From the NCBI GenBank assembly GCA_011053095.1, contig DRHS01000191.1:1-64000 (forward strand): 64,000 nt of DNA. The letters run 5' to 3'. The translations under genes and the position numbers were made by a program. Under the pieces are notes generated by a model. That model saw only the letters and a program-made list of their open reading frames with translations. It was not told the origin of the DNA and did no database searches. Source of the stretch: Bacteroides sp. (GTDB lineage: Bacteria > Bacteroidota > Bacteroidia > Bacteroidales > SM23-62). Positions 49,852 through 59,075 of the stretch are shown piece after piece (the stretch's first letter is position 1; every line of letters starts with the position of its first letter).

Positions 49852-51888
49852 CTAGTTCAACATAATTTGCCCGCCTGTTACCGGAATGGCCTGGCCTGTT
49901 TCATATTCCTGTTCCATGATGTAGCTGACTGCTTTTATCACATCCTCAACACGGCAGCCCCGCCCAAGTGGTACCTGGGATTCATAGTATTGTCTCACTT
50001 CTTCGAGTTTTTTTGCACCCGGCACTTTCCCGGCTTGCAGATATTGTACAAACAATCCTTTCTCCGGATCTGCCCATAGAGGACCCTCGAAGAAATTACC
50101 CGGGCATATTGAATTTACCTTAATATTAAAGGGTGCCAGTTCCAGGGCAAAAGACTGGGTCAGTCCTATTCCACCGAATTTGCCTCCGGCATATGCAAAA
50201 TTCTTCTTGCTGCCACTGAGGCCTGATTTTGAATTGATTTGAATAATGTCAGAGAAGTATCCTGAAGTATCAGAAGCACCTTGACCTGCAGACACATTTC
50301 CGGTTTCATTTCCGGAGCCATCTGCTCTCATGCCAATTACGCTATGCTGAAGCTTCATAATCCTGCTTACGGCCTTTACACCGTAAAAATATGCGTTATA
50401 GTTTATCTTCGTTACGAGGTCAAAACTATCCGCATCCATCTCCTCAAGTCCCCCGGCCTTTAAAATACCGGCATTACTGATATAAACATCAACACCACCA
50501 AAGGCCTTTACCGTTTCATGCATCAGATTTTCCAGGCTTGCAGGATCGGAAACATCTGTGTGAATAAAAATTGCCTGGTTCTTTTTTCCGAGGCCATCAA
50601 ATTCCTGTTTGTTCTTACGCCCCTCTTCTTCATTGATATCTGCAATGACCAGATTGGCACCCATATCAAACAATCCCCTCGCAATCCCTGCTCCGAATCC
50701 CATGGCTGCGCCGGTAACGATAACTGTTCTCTGGTCAACTATTCCCTTGCCGGAGTCCCCGGTTGCCGTCATCCTGCGATAATTTTCAACTTCCCATGTA
50801 TCGATAAACTGTATCTGTTCCGGAGTCATTGGATGGGGTCCCCCGAAGGATTCGCTATGCCAGGCAATCTGCATTTTGTCTTCGTAAATATCGAGTATTA
50901 TATCGGCATCTGCAGCATTCTCGCCAGACCCTATAAGTCCGATACCCCGGATCAGTATGACCTTGGGCAGGTATCCATATGCCACCTTAAAATCATTAAT
51001 CCTTTTTTCCATCTCTACAATCAGCTCCCCGGTAGTTCCCTTGTTTTCGGTGTAGAGATAATTTGATTTACAGTAGGTAATAATATCCGGAGTAAACGGC
51101 TTGCTTATCCGGCTGAAATCTTCCTGTGAAGCGGCAAAATGCTCAATAAGGCCATTATTCCTCACACGCAATGTTTTTAGTCCCCCTTCAGAAAGCATCA
51201 TCCGTATCGCCGGTAATATATTGCTGATCTCAGGATTCACTTCCGTATCACGGGTGGGTGGAATTTCAGATGCATCTTTCCTTAGCTTATCAAAGAGTCC
51301 ATCGTATATTTTCCTTATTTCCTGAGTCGAATCGGCACCGACAAAAATACCGTGGTTCTGGATCAGGATTATGGATGGATCTTTCTCCGATGTTTGACGG
51401 TATTTCTCAAGTTGAGTTTTTATTTCTTTAAATAGGATGTAACCCGGATCGGTATAAGGTAGATATAGCGCGTCCTCTCCAAAGATTCCTGCAATGTGAT
51501 CGGCAACATCATTCCCGCACATAATCCCATTGACCAGTGTAGGATGAAGATGGACCACAAACCTGTACCGGATGAGATCATGCAGGGAGGTTTCAACTGA
51601 TGGCCTGCGCTCCGGGGTAAGGTTTGCGGCAGTAAGGTCAACCTTAATCTCTCTCTCCCGTTCAAACGGGTCCCGGGAATAGTCCCCTGTGGATATCCCC
51701 ATCAGCTTTTCCCTGTCCAGCATGGCAAATCCATCTTCGTCAATGGTTCCCAGGGGAAATCCACTGGCTTTGACCCACAAGCGATCCTTGGTTTTCAGGG
51801 AGGTATTTCCCCCACCTGCAATTACTGCCCTTTTGTTTTTCCCGTAATACCTGGAAATCTCTACCAGGTCTTTCAAATCCTTGTTCAT
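49852..51888 (-). CDS. bifunctional class II aldolase / short-chain dehydrogenase (RhaEW-type: rhamnulose-1-P aldolase/lactaldehyde dehydrogenase)
   Basis: N-terminal aldolase (VVHLHPTLVNGIMCG, LIQNHGIFVGA) plus C-terminal SDR (VIVTGAAMGFGAGIARGLFDMGANLVIADI, YAGGKFGGIGLTQSFALEL). Confidence 0.88.
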   Translation of the reverse strand: MNKDLKDLVEISRYYGKNKRAVIAGGGNTSLKTKDRLWVKASGFPLGTIDEDGFAMLDREKLMGISTGDYSRDPFEREREIKVDLTAANLTPERRPSVETSLHDLIRYRFVVHLHPTLVNGIMCGNDVADHIAGIFGEDALYLPYTDPGYILFKEIKTQLEKYRQTSEKDPSIILIQNHGIFVGADSTQEIRKIYDGLFDKLRKDASEIPPTRDTEVNPEISNILPAIRMMLSEGGLKTLRVRNNGLIEHFAASQEDFSRISKPFTPDIITYCKSNYLYTENKGTTGELIVEMEKRINDFKVAYGYLPKVILIRGIGLIGSGENAADADIILDIYEDKMQIAWHSESFGGPHPMTPEQIQFIDTWEVENYRRMTATGDSGKGIVDQRTVIVTGAAMGFGAGIARGLFDMGANLVIADINEEEGRKNKQEFDGLGKKNQAIFIHTDVSDPASLENLMHETVKAFGGVDVYISNAGILKAGGLEEMDADSFDLVTKINYNAYFYGVKAVSRIMKLQHSVIGMRADGSGNETGNVSAGQGASDTSGYFSDIIQINSKSGLSGSKKNFAYAGGKFGGIGLTQSFALELAPFNIKVNSICPGNFFEGPLWADPEKGLFVQYLQAGKVPGAKKLEEVRQYYESQVPLGRGCRVEDVIKAVSYIMEQEYETGQAIPVTGGQIMLN

Positions 51889-51892
51889 TGTA

Positions 51893-53167
51893 TTAATTTG
51901 ATATTGTGAATTCCCTGATAACGGCATGTCCGAGATCCTGGAAATAATCCTGATTGTCAAGTTTTGCTTTACCTTTCCCATCTATGAAACCTTCTTTCCC
52001 CCTTGCTACAAAGTATTGGTGTGCTGCAATTACACATACTCCCTGGTAGGAAATCTTCTTCAGCTCAGCTGTCAGTTCCCTGTCCTTTTCAACCTTAACG
52101 GAAATCGGGTAGATCCCCGGTGTATTATGCTCGGTACCAAATGAAATCACGTAATTCTTCTTTACAAAGAATTTTACAAATTCATCCAGTTTTTCAAGAG
52201 AATTACGATGGGGAATTAATTCCAAACATGATACACCGAATCCCTGGAATATTGCATGCATTCGTTCCCAGTCTTCCTCAAAAGCTGTAATATTTCCATT
52301 CTTATCATCCAATAGAACAGGGTAGCAGGGAATACCTCCCGCATCAAGTATGAAATCAATGATCTGGCTCAGGTCCGGAAAGGCAGCGCTGTCTTCCGGG
52401 ACGAATGCCTTTCCGCCTATCTTAAGAAGTACTGAGCGGATCTCATTCTCAATTTCGTCTATGCTGTTCAGAGAGGCCTGGATCTTCTTTCCTCCGAAAA
52501 GTTTTTCAAAAAAATCCTTCCGTTTCGGATCGGTATCGAAATACCCGAAAACAGCTTCCCTGATCGCACGCGCAATATGCCTTTCCCTTACCAGCTCCTT
52601 CGCATATTTATCTTTAACCTCCTCATAATCCAATCCAAAGGGAGCCGAAATTTCCTCTAGCCATGCATTTGTTTTTTGACACATTTCCTTTACCTGCTTC
52701 AGGCTGTTTTCCTGAAGATCCCCCAGAAATTTCCGGCTGTTCTCGCCTATGGCCGCTGGATGCTTTAGTCCCTTGCCACTAAAGTAAATGCGGCCCGGGT
52801 TATTTGGGTCATTTACCAGTATATCCTTTGACTGCAGGTCCTGCATCAATCCCATGAATTCAATGTTGAACAGGGGAAATATCCCGGTACGAAAAGCATT
52901 TTCTCCAAAATCGGAATACCCATCAAGTGTGTAAAAATCATTGATTCCAATGGCTTTAATTTTCTCCTGACCGGCCATTTCGAACATCTGGTTAATGTTG
53001 TTGAAAGGGCAAAATGACCAGGGACTGTGAAGGTGGCCGTTTACTTCTGGTACGTTTCCGTCAAACCTGTGTTTTTCAATCAGTTCAGAGGGATCCGGAA
53101 GTTGATTTAAATACTTATTATATTCCACGAGCTGCCCTCCATATTTTTTTCTCGTCTGAAAAATCAT
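51893..53167 (-). CDS. PHP-domain-like metal-dependent hydrolase family protein, function unknown
   Basis: VNGHLHSPWSFCPFNNINQMFEMAGQEKIKAIGINDF; VISFGTEHNTPGIYP; true start may be GTG at 53128. Confidence 0.7.
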   Translation of the reverse strand: MIFQTRKKYGGQLVEYNKYLNQLPDPSELIEKHRFDGNVPEVNGHLHSPWSFCPFNNINQMFEMAGQEKIKAIGINDFYTLDGYSDFGENAFRTGIFPLFNIEFMGLMQDLQSKDILVNDPNNPGRIYFSGKGLKHPAAIGENSRKFLGDLQENSLKQVKEMCQKTNAWLEEISAPFGLDYEEVKDKYAKELVRERHIARAIREAVFGYFDTDPKRKDFFEKLFGGKKIQASLNSIDEIENEIRSVLLKIGGKAFVPEDSAAFPDLSQIIDFILDAGGIPCYPVLLDDKNGNITAFEEDWERMHAIFQGFGVSCLELIPHRNSLEKLDEFVKFFVKKNYVISFGTEHNTPGIYPISVKVEKDRELTAELKKISYQGVCVIAAHQYFVARGKEGFIDGKGKAKLDNQDYFQDLGHAVIREFTISN

Positions 53168-55586
53168 TCGTGACTTTATGTCCCTTTAGAGGAACTATTT
53201 TCTCATGCACCGCATCCAGGACCCATTCGGCCTGGGGGAAATAAAAGTCTTCCAGTTCATGTGCAGGTATTATCCAGTTCCGTGAACCGACGACCACCGG
53301 AGGTGCATCCAGGTCATCAAAACATAATTCCGTTATGTTTTGTGCCAGGTCCTTCAGGTAGGATCCCCTCTCATTGGCATCGGATGTCAACAGTATTCTG
53401 CCAGTCTTTTTCACTGATTCAATGACGGGTTCATAATTAAATGGCACAAGTGTCCTTGCATCGATCAATTCCACCGATATGCCGTACTTTGATTGCAGAA
53501 TATCTGCAGCTTCACGCGCCTTATAGAGTGTTGCGCCAATGCTCAGGATGGTCAGGTCACTTCCTTCCCGCTTAATATCCGGTTCCCCCAGAGGGATTTC
53601 ATAATATTCTTCCGGAACACCTCCTTTTTGAAACTCCTCGCCAATACCATAGATCCGCTGGCTTTCGAAAAAGATCACGGGATCTGTTCCCTGAAGGGCG
53701 GCATTCAGAAGTCCCTTGGCATCATAGGGTGTTGCTGGAAAGACCACCTTTATACCCGGGATATGAGCCACCAGGGAGGACCAGTCCTGCGAGTGCTGGG
53801 CACCGTATTTGGATCCCACGGAAACCCTTACCACTACAGGCATTTTTATGATATTTCCACTCATGGCCTGCCATTTGGGAAGCTGGTTGAAGACCTCATC
53901 GCCCGAACGGCCGAGAAAATCGCAATACATGATCTCCGGAACCACCCGTCCGCCGCACATTCCGTACCCGATAGCCGTTCCGATGATTGCACCTTCCGAG
54001 ATGGGGGAGTTAAACAGGCGGTGATAGGGCAGGGCCTCTGTCAGTCCACGGTAAACGGCAAATGCTCCACCCCAGTCACGGTTTTCTTCACCATATGCAA
54101 TCAGGGTAGGATCCTTATAGAAACGGTCAACCATGGCCTCAAAAAGCCCGTCCCTGTACTGGTACTGCTTCAGGGCGGAAAACGGTTTGCCATCTGCATC
54201 AAAGGCGTAACGCTCTTTTTTGGAGATCTGCTTGACCCGGGAATTTTCTTCCATGGGGTGGTTGACTTCGGGAGTGCGGTCTTCCATTTTATCTACGGAA
54301 CCGTTTGAGAACATCATCTCACCAATGAGTTCGTTCGATTTTACAAGGTCCATTCGGGGTGAAACAGAATCATCCGTAGATAGTTTTGTCGCCCAGAGAA
54401 CAAGGTTTTCGGCATCCTTCTTGATCTTATTCAAATCTGTCCGGCTCGCCAGTTCGGCATTCATGAGTTCTTCACCGTATGTGACTATGGAATCGATCTT
54501 TTGCCATGATTCGACCTCCTCTTTTGAACGGTAGCTTGAAGCATCCGAGGGTGAATGTCCGCTGAAACGGTAGGTCAGCACGTCGAGGAATACGGGTCCA
54601 CGCTTCTGCTGTATAATTTCCATTTTCCGGCGGTAGGCATCGATCACAGCCAGGGGATTATAACCGTCAACCCTCTCAGCGTGCATATTATCACTGTTCA
54701 GGGCAGCTCCGACACGGGCAGCAATATTATAGCCCATTGTCTCTCCGGAAGTTTGTCCCCCCATACCATACTGGTTATTCATTATATTAAAAATGATCGG
54801 GAGCCCCCCTTTCATATCATCCTCCCAGAGGGTATGGAACTGGTCCATTGTAGCAAAGACCATTCCTTCCCAGACGGGACCGCAGCCAAGAGATGCATCT
54901 CCAATGTTTGCTACCACGATACCGGGCTTGCGATTTACCTTTTTATAGAGTGCGGCGCCTACAGATATATCACCTGAACCACCTACAATGGCGTTGTTGG
55001 GATAGATGCCGAAAGGAGTAAAAAAGGCATGCATACTGCCTCCGAGTCCCTTGTTAATCCCAGTCTCCCGCGCAAAAATCTCCGCAAGTGTACCGTAGAT
55101 AAGAAACCGCTGGGCGAGTGATTTTGTATCTCCTTTAAAGTCTTTTTGCACGATCCGGAGTATTTCACCCCCGAAATATTCCTCCATCACCTCCATCAGT
55201 TCTTTATCGTTCATCTTATGGATGGATGAAAGTCCTTTGGCCAGGATCTCACCATGTGACCTGTGTGAACCGAATATATAATCGTCGCTGTCGAGAAGGT
55301 AGGCCATTCCTACGGCCGAAGCCTCCTGTCCGATGCTAAGATGCGCGGGGCCCGGGTGATTGTATGGGTATCCAAGGTACTCTCCGGTGGTTTTTATCAG
55401 GTTCAGCATGGTTTCGAATTCACGAATAATGACCATGTCACGAAAGATCCTTACAAAATCATTCTTCGAAAAGTTTTCCTTTTCTTCTTCGATGGACTTA
55501 TTGTATTGGTTCACCGGGATCGGGGCGATCTCAAGCATTTGCGGTTTCCTTATCTCAACAGGATCTAGTAATTGTTGCTTGGGCAT
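53118..55586 (-). CDS. 2-oxo acid dehydrogenase E1, fused alpha and beta subunits (TPP-dependent)
   Basis: Alpha: NIGDASLGCGPVWEGMVFATMDQFHTLW..IMNNQYGMGGQ; beta: AYGEENRDWGGAFAVYRGLTEALP...NSPISEGAIIGTAIGYGMCGGRVVPEI. Confidence 0.93.
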   Translation of the reverse strand: MPKQQLLDPVEIRKPQMLEIAPIPVNQYNKSIEEEKENFSKNDFVRIFRDMVIIREFETMLNLIKTTGEYLGYPYNHPGPAHLSIGQEASAVGMAYLLDSDDYIFGSHRSHGEILAKGLSSIHKMNDKELMEVMEEYFGGEILRIVQKDFKGDTKSLAQRFLIYGTLAEIFARETGINKGLGGSMHAFFTPFGIYPNNAIVGGSGDISVGAALYKKVNRKPGIVVANIGDASLGCGPVWEGMVFATMDQFHTLWEDDMKGGLPIIFNIMNNQYGMGGQTSGETMGYNIAARVGAALNSDNMHAERVDGYNPLAVIDAYRRKMEIIQQKRGPVFLDVLTYRFSGHSPSDASSYRSKEEVESWQKIDSIVTYGEELMNAELASRTDLNKIKKDAENLVLWATKLSTDDSVSPRMDLVKSNELIGEMMFSNGSVDKMEDRTPEVNHPMEENSRVKQISKKERYAFDADGKPFSALKQYQYRDGLFEAMVDRFYKDPTLIAYGEENRDWGGAFAVYRGLTEALPYHRLFNSPISEGAIIGTAIGYGMCGGRVVPEIMYCDFLGRSGDEVFNQLPKWQAMSGNIIKMPVVVRVSVGSKYGAQHSQDWSSLVAHIPGIKVVFPATPYDAKGLLNAALQGTDPVIFFESQRIYGIGEEFQKGGVPEEYYEIPLGEPDIKREGSDLTILSIGATLYKAREAADILQSKYGISVELIDARTLVPFNYEPVIESVKKTGRILLTSDANERGSYLKDLAQNITELCFDDLDAPPVVVGSRNWIIPAHELEDFYFPQAEWVLDAVHEKIVPLKGHKVTNDFSDEKKIWRAARGI

Positions 55587-55590
55587 TGTA

Positions 55591-56853
55591 TTATTGATTT
55601 ATGATTTCATGATTGAATTGTTCTATTTCTTTCTTAATCTCCGCCAGGAAAACTGTTGCGGGTCCACCGTCAAGTGCCCTGTGGTCATAGGTCAGAGAGA
55701 GGCCGAGAAAAGGGACGAACCCGAAAGTTCCGTCTTCCATGCGGGCGGGTCGTTCCAGGATTGTATTTACTCCAAGAATGGCTGCCTGGGGGAGATTGAT
55801 CACAGGTGTGAACATCTCAACTCCGTAGTTTCCAAGATTTGACACGGTAAAAGTAGCCGCATCCGGCTGCAGCAGGTCCGGGGCAATATTCCCTGCCCGG
55901 CAGGCAGAGGCAAGCTGGGCTATCTGATCGGACAAACCGGCGAGCGATAGGTCATCTGCATTCCGGAGCACCGGTACCATGAGTCCCCTGTCAGTATCCA
56001 CCGCAATTCCAAGATGAACCTTACGGAAGATCCGGATTGATTCACCAATGAAATGAACATTTGCTTCCGGCTTTGATTTCAGTGCCTTGATAACTGCAAA
56101 GCAAATCATGTCGTTCAATGTAATGTTACCGGCTTTTCCTGCCTCCTGTTGTTTCTTTACCTTTTTGCGAAGGGAAAGGATGCTGCGTGCATCAGCGCCA
56201 AGGTGATGTGTAAGCTGGGCAGAATTCTGAAGGGAAGCATGCATTGCCTTTGCAACCAGCTTGCGGAGATTTGATAAGGGCTTGTCTTCAAATTCTCCAG
56301 TTGTAAGAGTTTGCGCAACCGGGGCTGCTTGTATAGTACCTTCAGCCACAGCATCAATGTCACGGACGATTATCCGGCCATTTGGTCCGGTTCCGGGCAG
56401 GTCATCCAGGGTGATCCCTTTCAGTTCTGCCATTTTACGCGCCCGGGGAGAAATTTTCAATTTCAGGTTGCCGTTCACCGCAGCTGTGACTACAGTTGTT
56501 TCAGCGAGTGTTTCAATCCCGACTGACCCATTCTCAGTTAAAGTGTTCTGGCTATTTTCTGCAGGTGCATCGGCTCCGGTTTTTTCTACCTGCTTTTGTG
56601 CCTCTATTTTCTCTCCCTCCTCACCAATTACTGCAACCTCAGAAAGAACGGGTACCTCATCCCCTTCATCAAAGAATATCTCAAGGAGGATACCCTCGAA
56701 CTGGGACTCCTCTTCAAAGGAAGATTTATCTGTTTCATAGGCGAAAAGGAGATCTCCCTTTACCACCCGGTCACCCTTCTTCTTATACCATTCCGTAATG
56801 ATGCAGTTCTCAACCGATTGTCCCTGCTTGGGTAAGATTACTGATGTAGCCAT
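55591..56853 (-). CDS. 2-oxo acid dehydrogenase E2 (dihydrolipoamide acyltransferase)
   Basis: Lipoyl domain FAYETDKSSFEEES; peripheral-subunit motif ARKMAELKGITLDDLPGTGPNGRIIVRDI; catalytic LSLTYDHRALDGGPATVF. Confidence 0.95.
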   Translation of the reverse strand: MATSVILPKQGQSVENCIITEWYKKKGDRVVKGDLLFAYETDKSSFEEESQFEGILLEIFFDEGDEVPVLSEVAVIGEEGEKIEAQKQVEKTGADAPAENSQNTLTENGSVGIETLAETTVVTAAVNGNLKLKISPRARKMAELKGITLDDLPGTGPNGRIIVRDIDAVAEGTIQAAPVAQTLTTGEFEDKPLSNLRKLVAKAMHASLQNSAQLTHHLGADARSILSLRKKVKKQQEAGKAGNITLNDMICFAVIKALKSKPEANVHFIGESIRIFRKVHLGIAVDTDRGLMVPVLRNADDLSLAGLSDQIAQLASACRAGNIAPDLLQPDAATFTVSNLGNYGVEMFTPVINLPQAAILGVNTILERPARMEDGTFGFVPFLGLSLTYDHRALDGGPATVFLAEIKKEIEQFNHEIINQ

Positions 56854-56871
56854 TTTAACTTTTTATTTACT

Positions 56872-56887
56872 ACTTGTATATACAAGT
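56872..56887. promoter_or_regulatory. Perfect 16-bp palindrome, candidate GntR operator
   Basis: ACTTGTATATACAAGT just downstream of a minus-strand promoter. Confidence 0.65.
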
Positions 56888-56888
56888 G

Positions 56889-56918
56889 CAAATTTAATAC
56901 AATATTTAATAATGTCAA
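56889..56918 (-). promoter_or_regulatory. Bacteroidetes-type promoter for the E2/E1 operon
   Basis: Minus-strand TTG (56916-56918), 19-nt spacer, TAAATTTG (56889-56896) matching TTG/TAnnTTTG. Confidence 0.55.
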
Positions 56919-57050
56919 GATATTTGTCATTCTAATCTGAAATATTTCTTATTTGTCTGTTTATCTGCTCTTTAAGAATTTTCTTTACACTCTCTTGTAG
57001 GACAATATATATTTTTAGTTATATTTACACCATCAAATACATGTCATTAC

Positions 57051-57761
57051 ATGTGCGCACAAACACCCAGATACCGGGAACTATATGAAAAACTAAGAAA
57101 ACATATCCTTGAAGGGGTATACAAGCCCGGGGATCTGCTTCCTTCCGAAAATGAATTGTGTGCTGTCAATCAGGTTACCCGGCCAACTGTTCGCCAGGCC
57201 CTGAATCTTCTGGCAAATGAAGGATACATAAAAAAAAGGCAGGGATTGGGATCAGTGGTCCAATCTCCTCCACGGGGTGTTGGTATCCTTTCCTTATCGG
57301 GAACCACATCGGCAATTGGAAGTGATAACCTTAAGACTGAGGCCATTGTGAAACCAAATGTCAGACCATGGCCACCTAATTTTATCTTTGAACTTACGGA
57401 GGTCGAAAGGGAATCAGGATGTATATACTTTGAACGTTTACGTTTTGTTAATGATATCCCGATTTTTTACGATATCTCATACCTCCCCAATATAAACCTC
57501 CCACGTTTTACCTCAAGGAGCCTGAATAATGTTTCTTTGTTTGATATTTTAAGGGAGCACTATCAGATACAGGTTAAGGGAGGAGAGCAGAACATCCTTG
57601 CCATCAAGGCGGATGAAAGGATCCAGGAACATTTCGGAGTGAAGAAAAATCATCCGATTCTCCGGCTTGACCGCAAAATGGAAACCAATCGTGAGGGATT
57701 TTCTTTCTACAGCCAGATATACTGCAATACGGAGGATTACAGACTGACCGGGCGATTTTAG
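57051..57761 (+). CDS. GntR family transcriptional regulator with UTRA domain
   Basis: LYEKLRKHILEGVYKPGDLLPSENELCAVNQVTRPTVRQALNLLANEGYIKKRQGLGSVV; UTRA-like C-terminus. Confidence 0.95.
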   Translation: MCAQTPRYRELYEKLRKHILEGVYKPGDLLPSENELCAVNQVTRPTVRQALNLLANEGYIKKRQGLGSVVQSPPRGVGILSLSGTTSAIGSDNLKTEAIVKPNVRPWPPNFIFELTEVERESGCIYFERLRFVNDIPIFYDISYLPNINLPRFTSRSLNNVSLFDILREHYQIQVKGGEQNILAIKADERIQEHFGVKKNHPILRLDRKMETNREGFSFYSQIYCNTEDYRLTGRF

Positions 57762-57787
57762 CACATTATGTGTAAACAATATTACAA

Positions 57788-58936
57788 ATGACATCACGTG
57801 AAAGAGTTCTTTCAGCCCTCAATTTTCAGACTCCCGACCGTGTCCCAATTGACCTGGGTGGATTTCAGACCGGAATCCATAAAAAGGCCTACCTTGATTT
57901 GCTCGGGTACCTTGACAGGGAGGAAGAGATTCACATGCTTGACCCTGTTCAGCAGTTGGTCAAACCCAGTGAAGAAGTGCTGGAGATGCTCCATGTTGAT
58001 ATTCGTTATGTGACTGCAAAGGGGGCTAAAGATTTTGATGGATCTATTAGAATGAACTTCCGAAATGGGGAACTCTGGCATGACCTCAAAGACGAGTTCG
58101 GGATCGTATGGTCAATGCCGGACAAGCAACAGCTATATATGGACATCAGCCATCACCCTCTGGCAGAAGCCAGCATTGAAGATATTGCAGATTATCCTTT
58201 CCCTGACGGATCCGATCCATCCCGGTTTGAGGGTGTCAGGGAGGAGGTACTCAACCTGCAGAAAAATACCCCATATGCTGTTTCCACGGGGATCGGTGGT
58301 GTGGTTTACGAAATCTGCTGGTATATGAGAGGTTTGGAAAAATGGTATACCGATATGCTGGAGAACCCCTCTTTTTGCGAGGCGTTGCTTGACCGGATCC
58401 TGAATTTCTGGATCGATTACTATACAGGGTTTATGAAGGAGATCGGTGACATTATTGACGTGGTGATGATTGGGGATGACCTTGCGGGACAGGCAGGACC
58501 CCTGTTTTCGCCTGAATTTTACAGGGCTGTGGTCAAACCCAGGCAGAAAAAGCTAGTTCAGCATATCAAGTCCCTCACCGGTTCCAAAATATGGTACCAC
58601 ACCTGCGGAGCGGCCGTGGAATACATACCAGACCTAATTGACAATGGAATTGACATCCTGAATCCTGTACAGATTACAGCTGAAGGCATGGATCCTGAAT
58701 ATCTCAAACAGACCTTTGGCGACAAACTGGTTTTCTGGGGAGGGGGAATGGACTCACAACATATACTTCCTTTCAAGGATCCGGAGGAGGTCAGGTTGAA
58801 TGTAAAGTCTAACATGGAGGCATTCAAACACGGCGGCGGATATGTTTTTAACAACGTACACAACATCCAGGCCGGCGTACCCCCTGCCAATATCATCGCC
58901 ATGCATGAAGCAGCCTATGAGTTTGGGATTTACTAG
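57788..58936 (+). CDS. uroporphyrinogen decarboxylase (URO-D)-like protein
   Basis: NPVQITAEGMDPEYLKQTFGDKLVFWGGGMDSQHILPFKDPEEV...GGGYVFNNVHNIQAGVPPANIIAMHEAAYEFG. Confidence 0.9.
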   Translation: MTSRERVLSALNFQTPDRVPIDLGGFQTGIHKKAYLDLLGYLDREEEIHMLDPVQQLVKPSEEVLEMLHVDIRYVTAKGAKDFDGSIRMNFRNGELWHDLKDEFGIVWSMPDKQQLYMDISHHPLAEASIEDIADYPFPDGSDPSRFEGVREEVLNLQKNTPYAVSTGIGGVVYEICWYMRGLEKWYTDMLENPSFCEALLDRILNFWIDYYTGFMKEIGDIIDVVMIGDDLAGQAGPLFSPEFYRAVVKPRQKKLVQHIKSLTGSKIWYHTCGAAVEYIPDLIDNGIDILNPVQITAEGMDPEYLKQTFGDKLVFWGGGMDSQHILPFKDPEEVRLNVKSNMEAFKHGGGYVFNNVHNIQAGVPPANIIAMHEAAYEFGIY

Positions 58937-59075
58937 CTGTTTTCCGGATTAACCGGATTGACAAGTTGGTGTATTTTTAGGTCCAAAATGTGCAAACATT
59001 GTCCCAAATCCGGTATTGACTCCAAGAAGTGAAAGGAATACATTTACCTTGTTCATTGGATGAAATATTAACTGT

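Noticed and set aside
50518-51066. 182-aa plus-strand ORF
   Set aside because: Antisense to the aldolase/SDR gene; no domain.
53493-54308. 271-aa plus-strand ORF
   Set aside because: Antisense shadow of the fused E1 gene; no family resemblance and the opposite frame is clearly coding.
56261-56740. 159-aa Ser/Pro-rich plus-strand ORF
   Set aside because: Antisense to the E2 linker region; composition is the complement of Ala/Glu-rich coding sequence.
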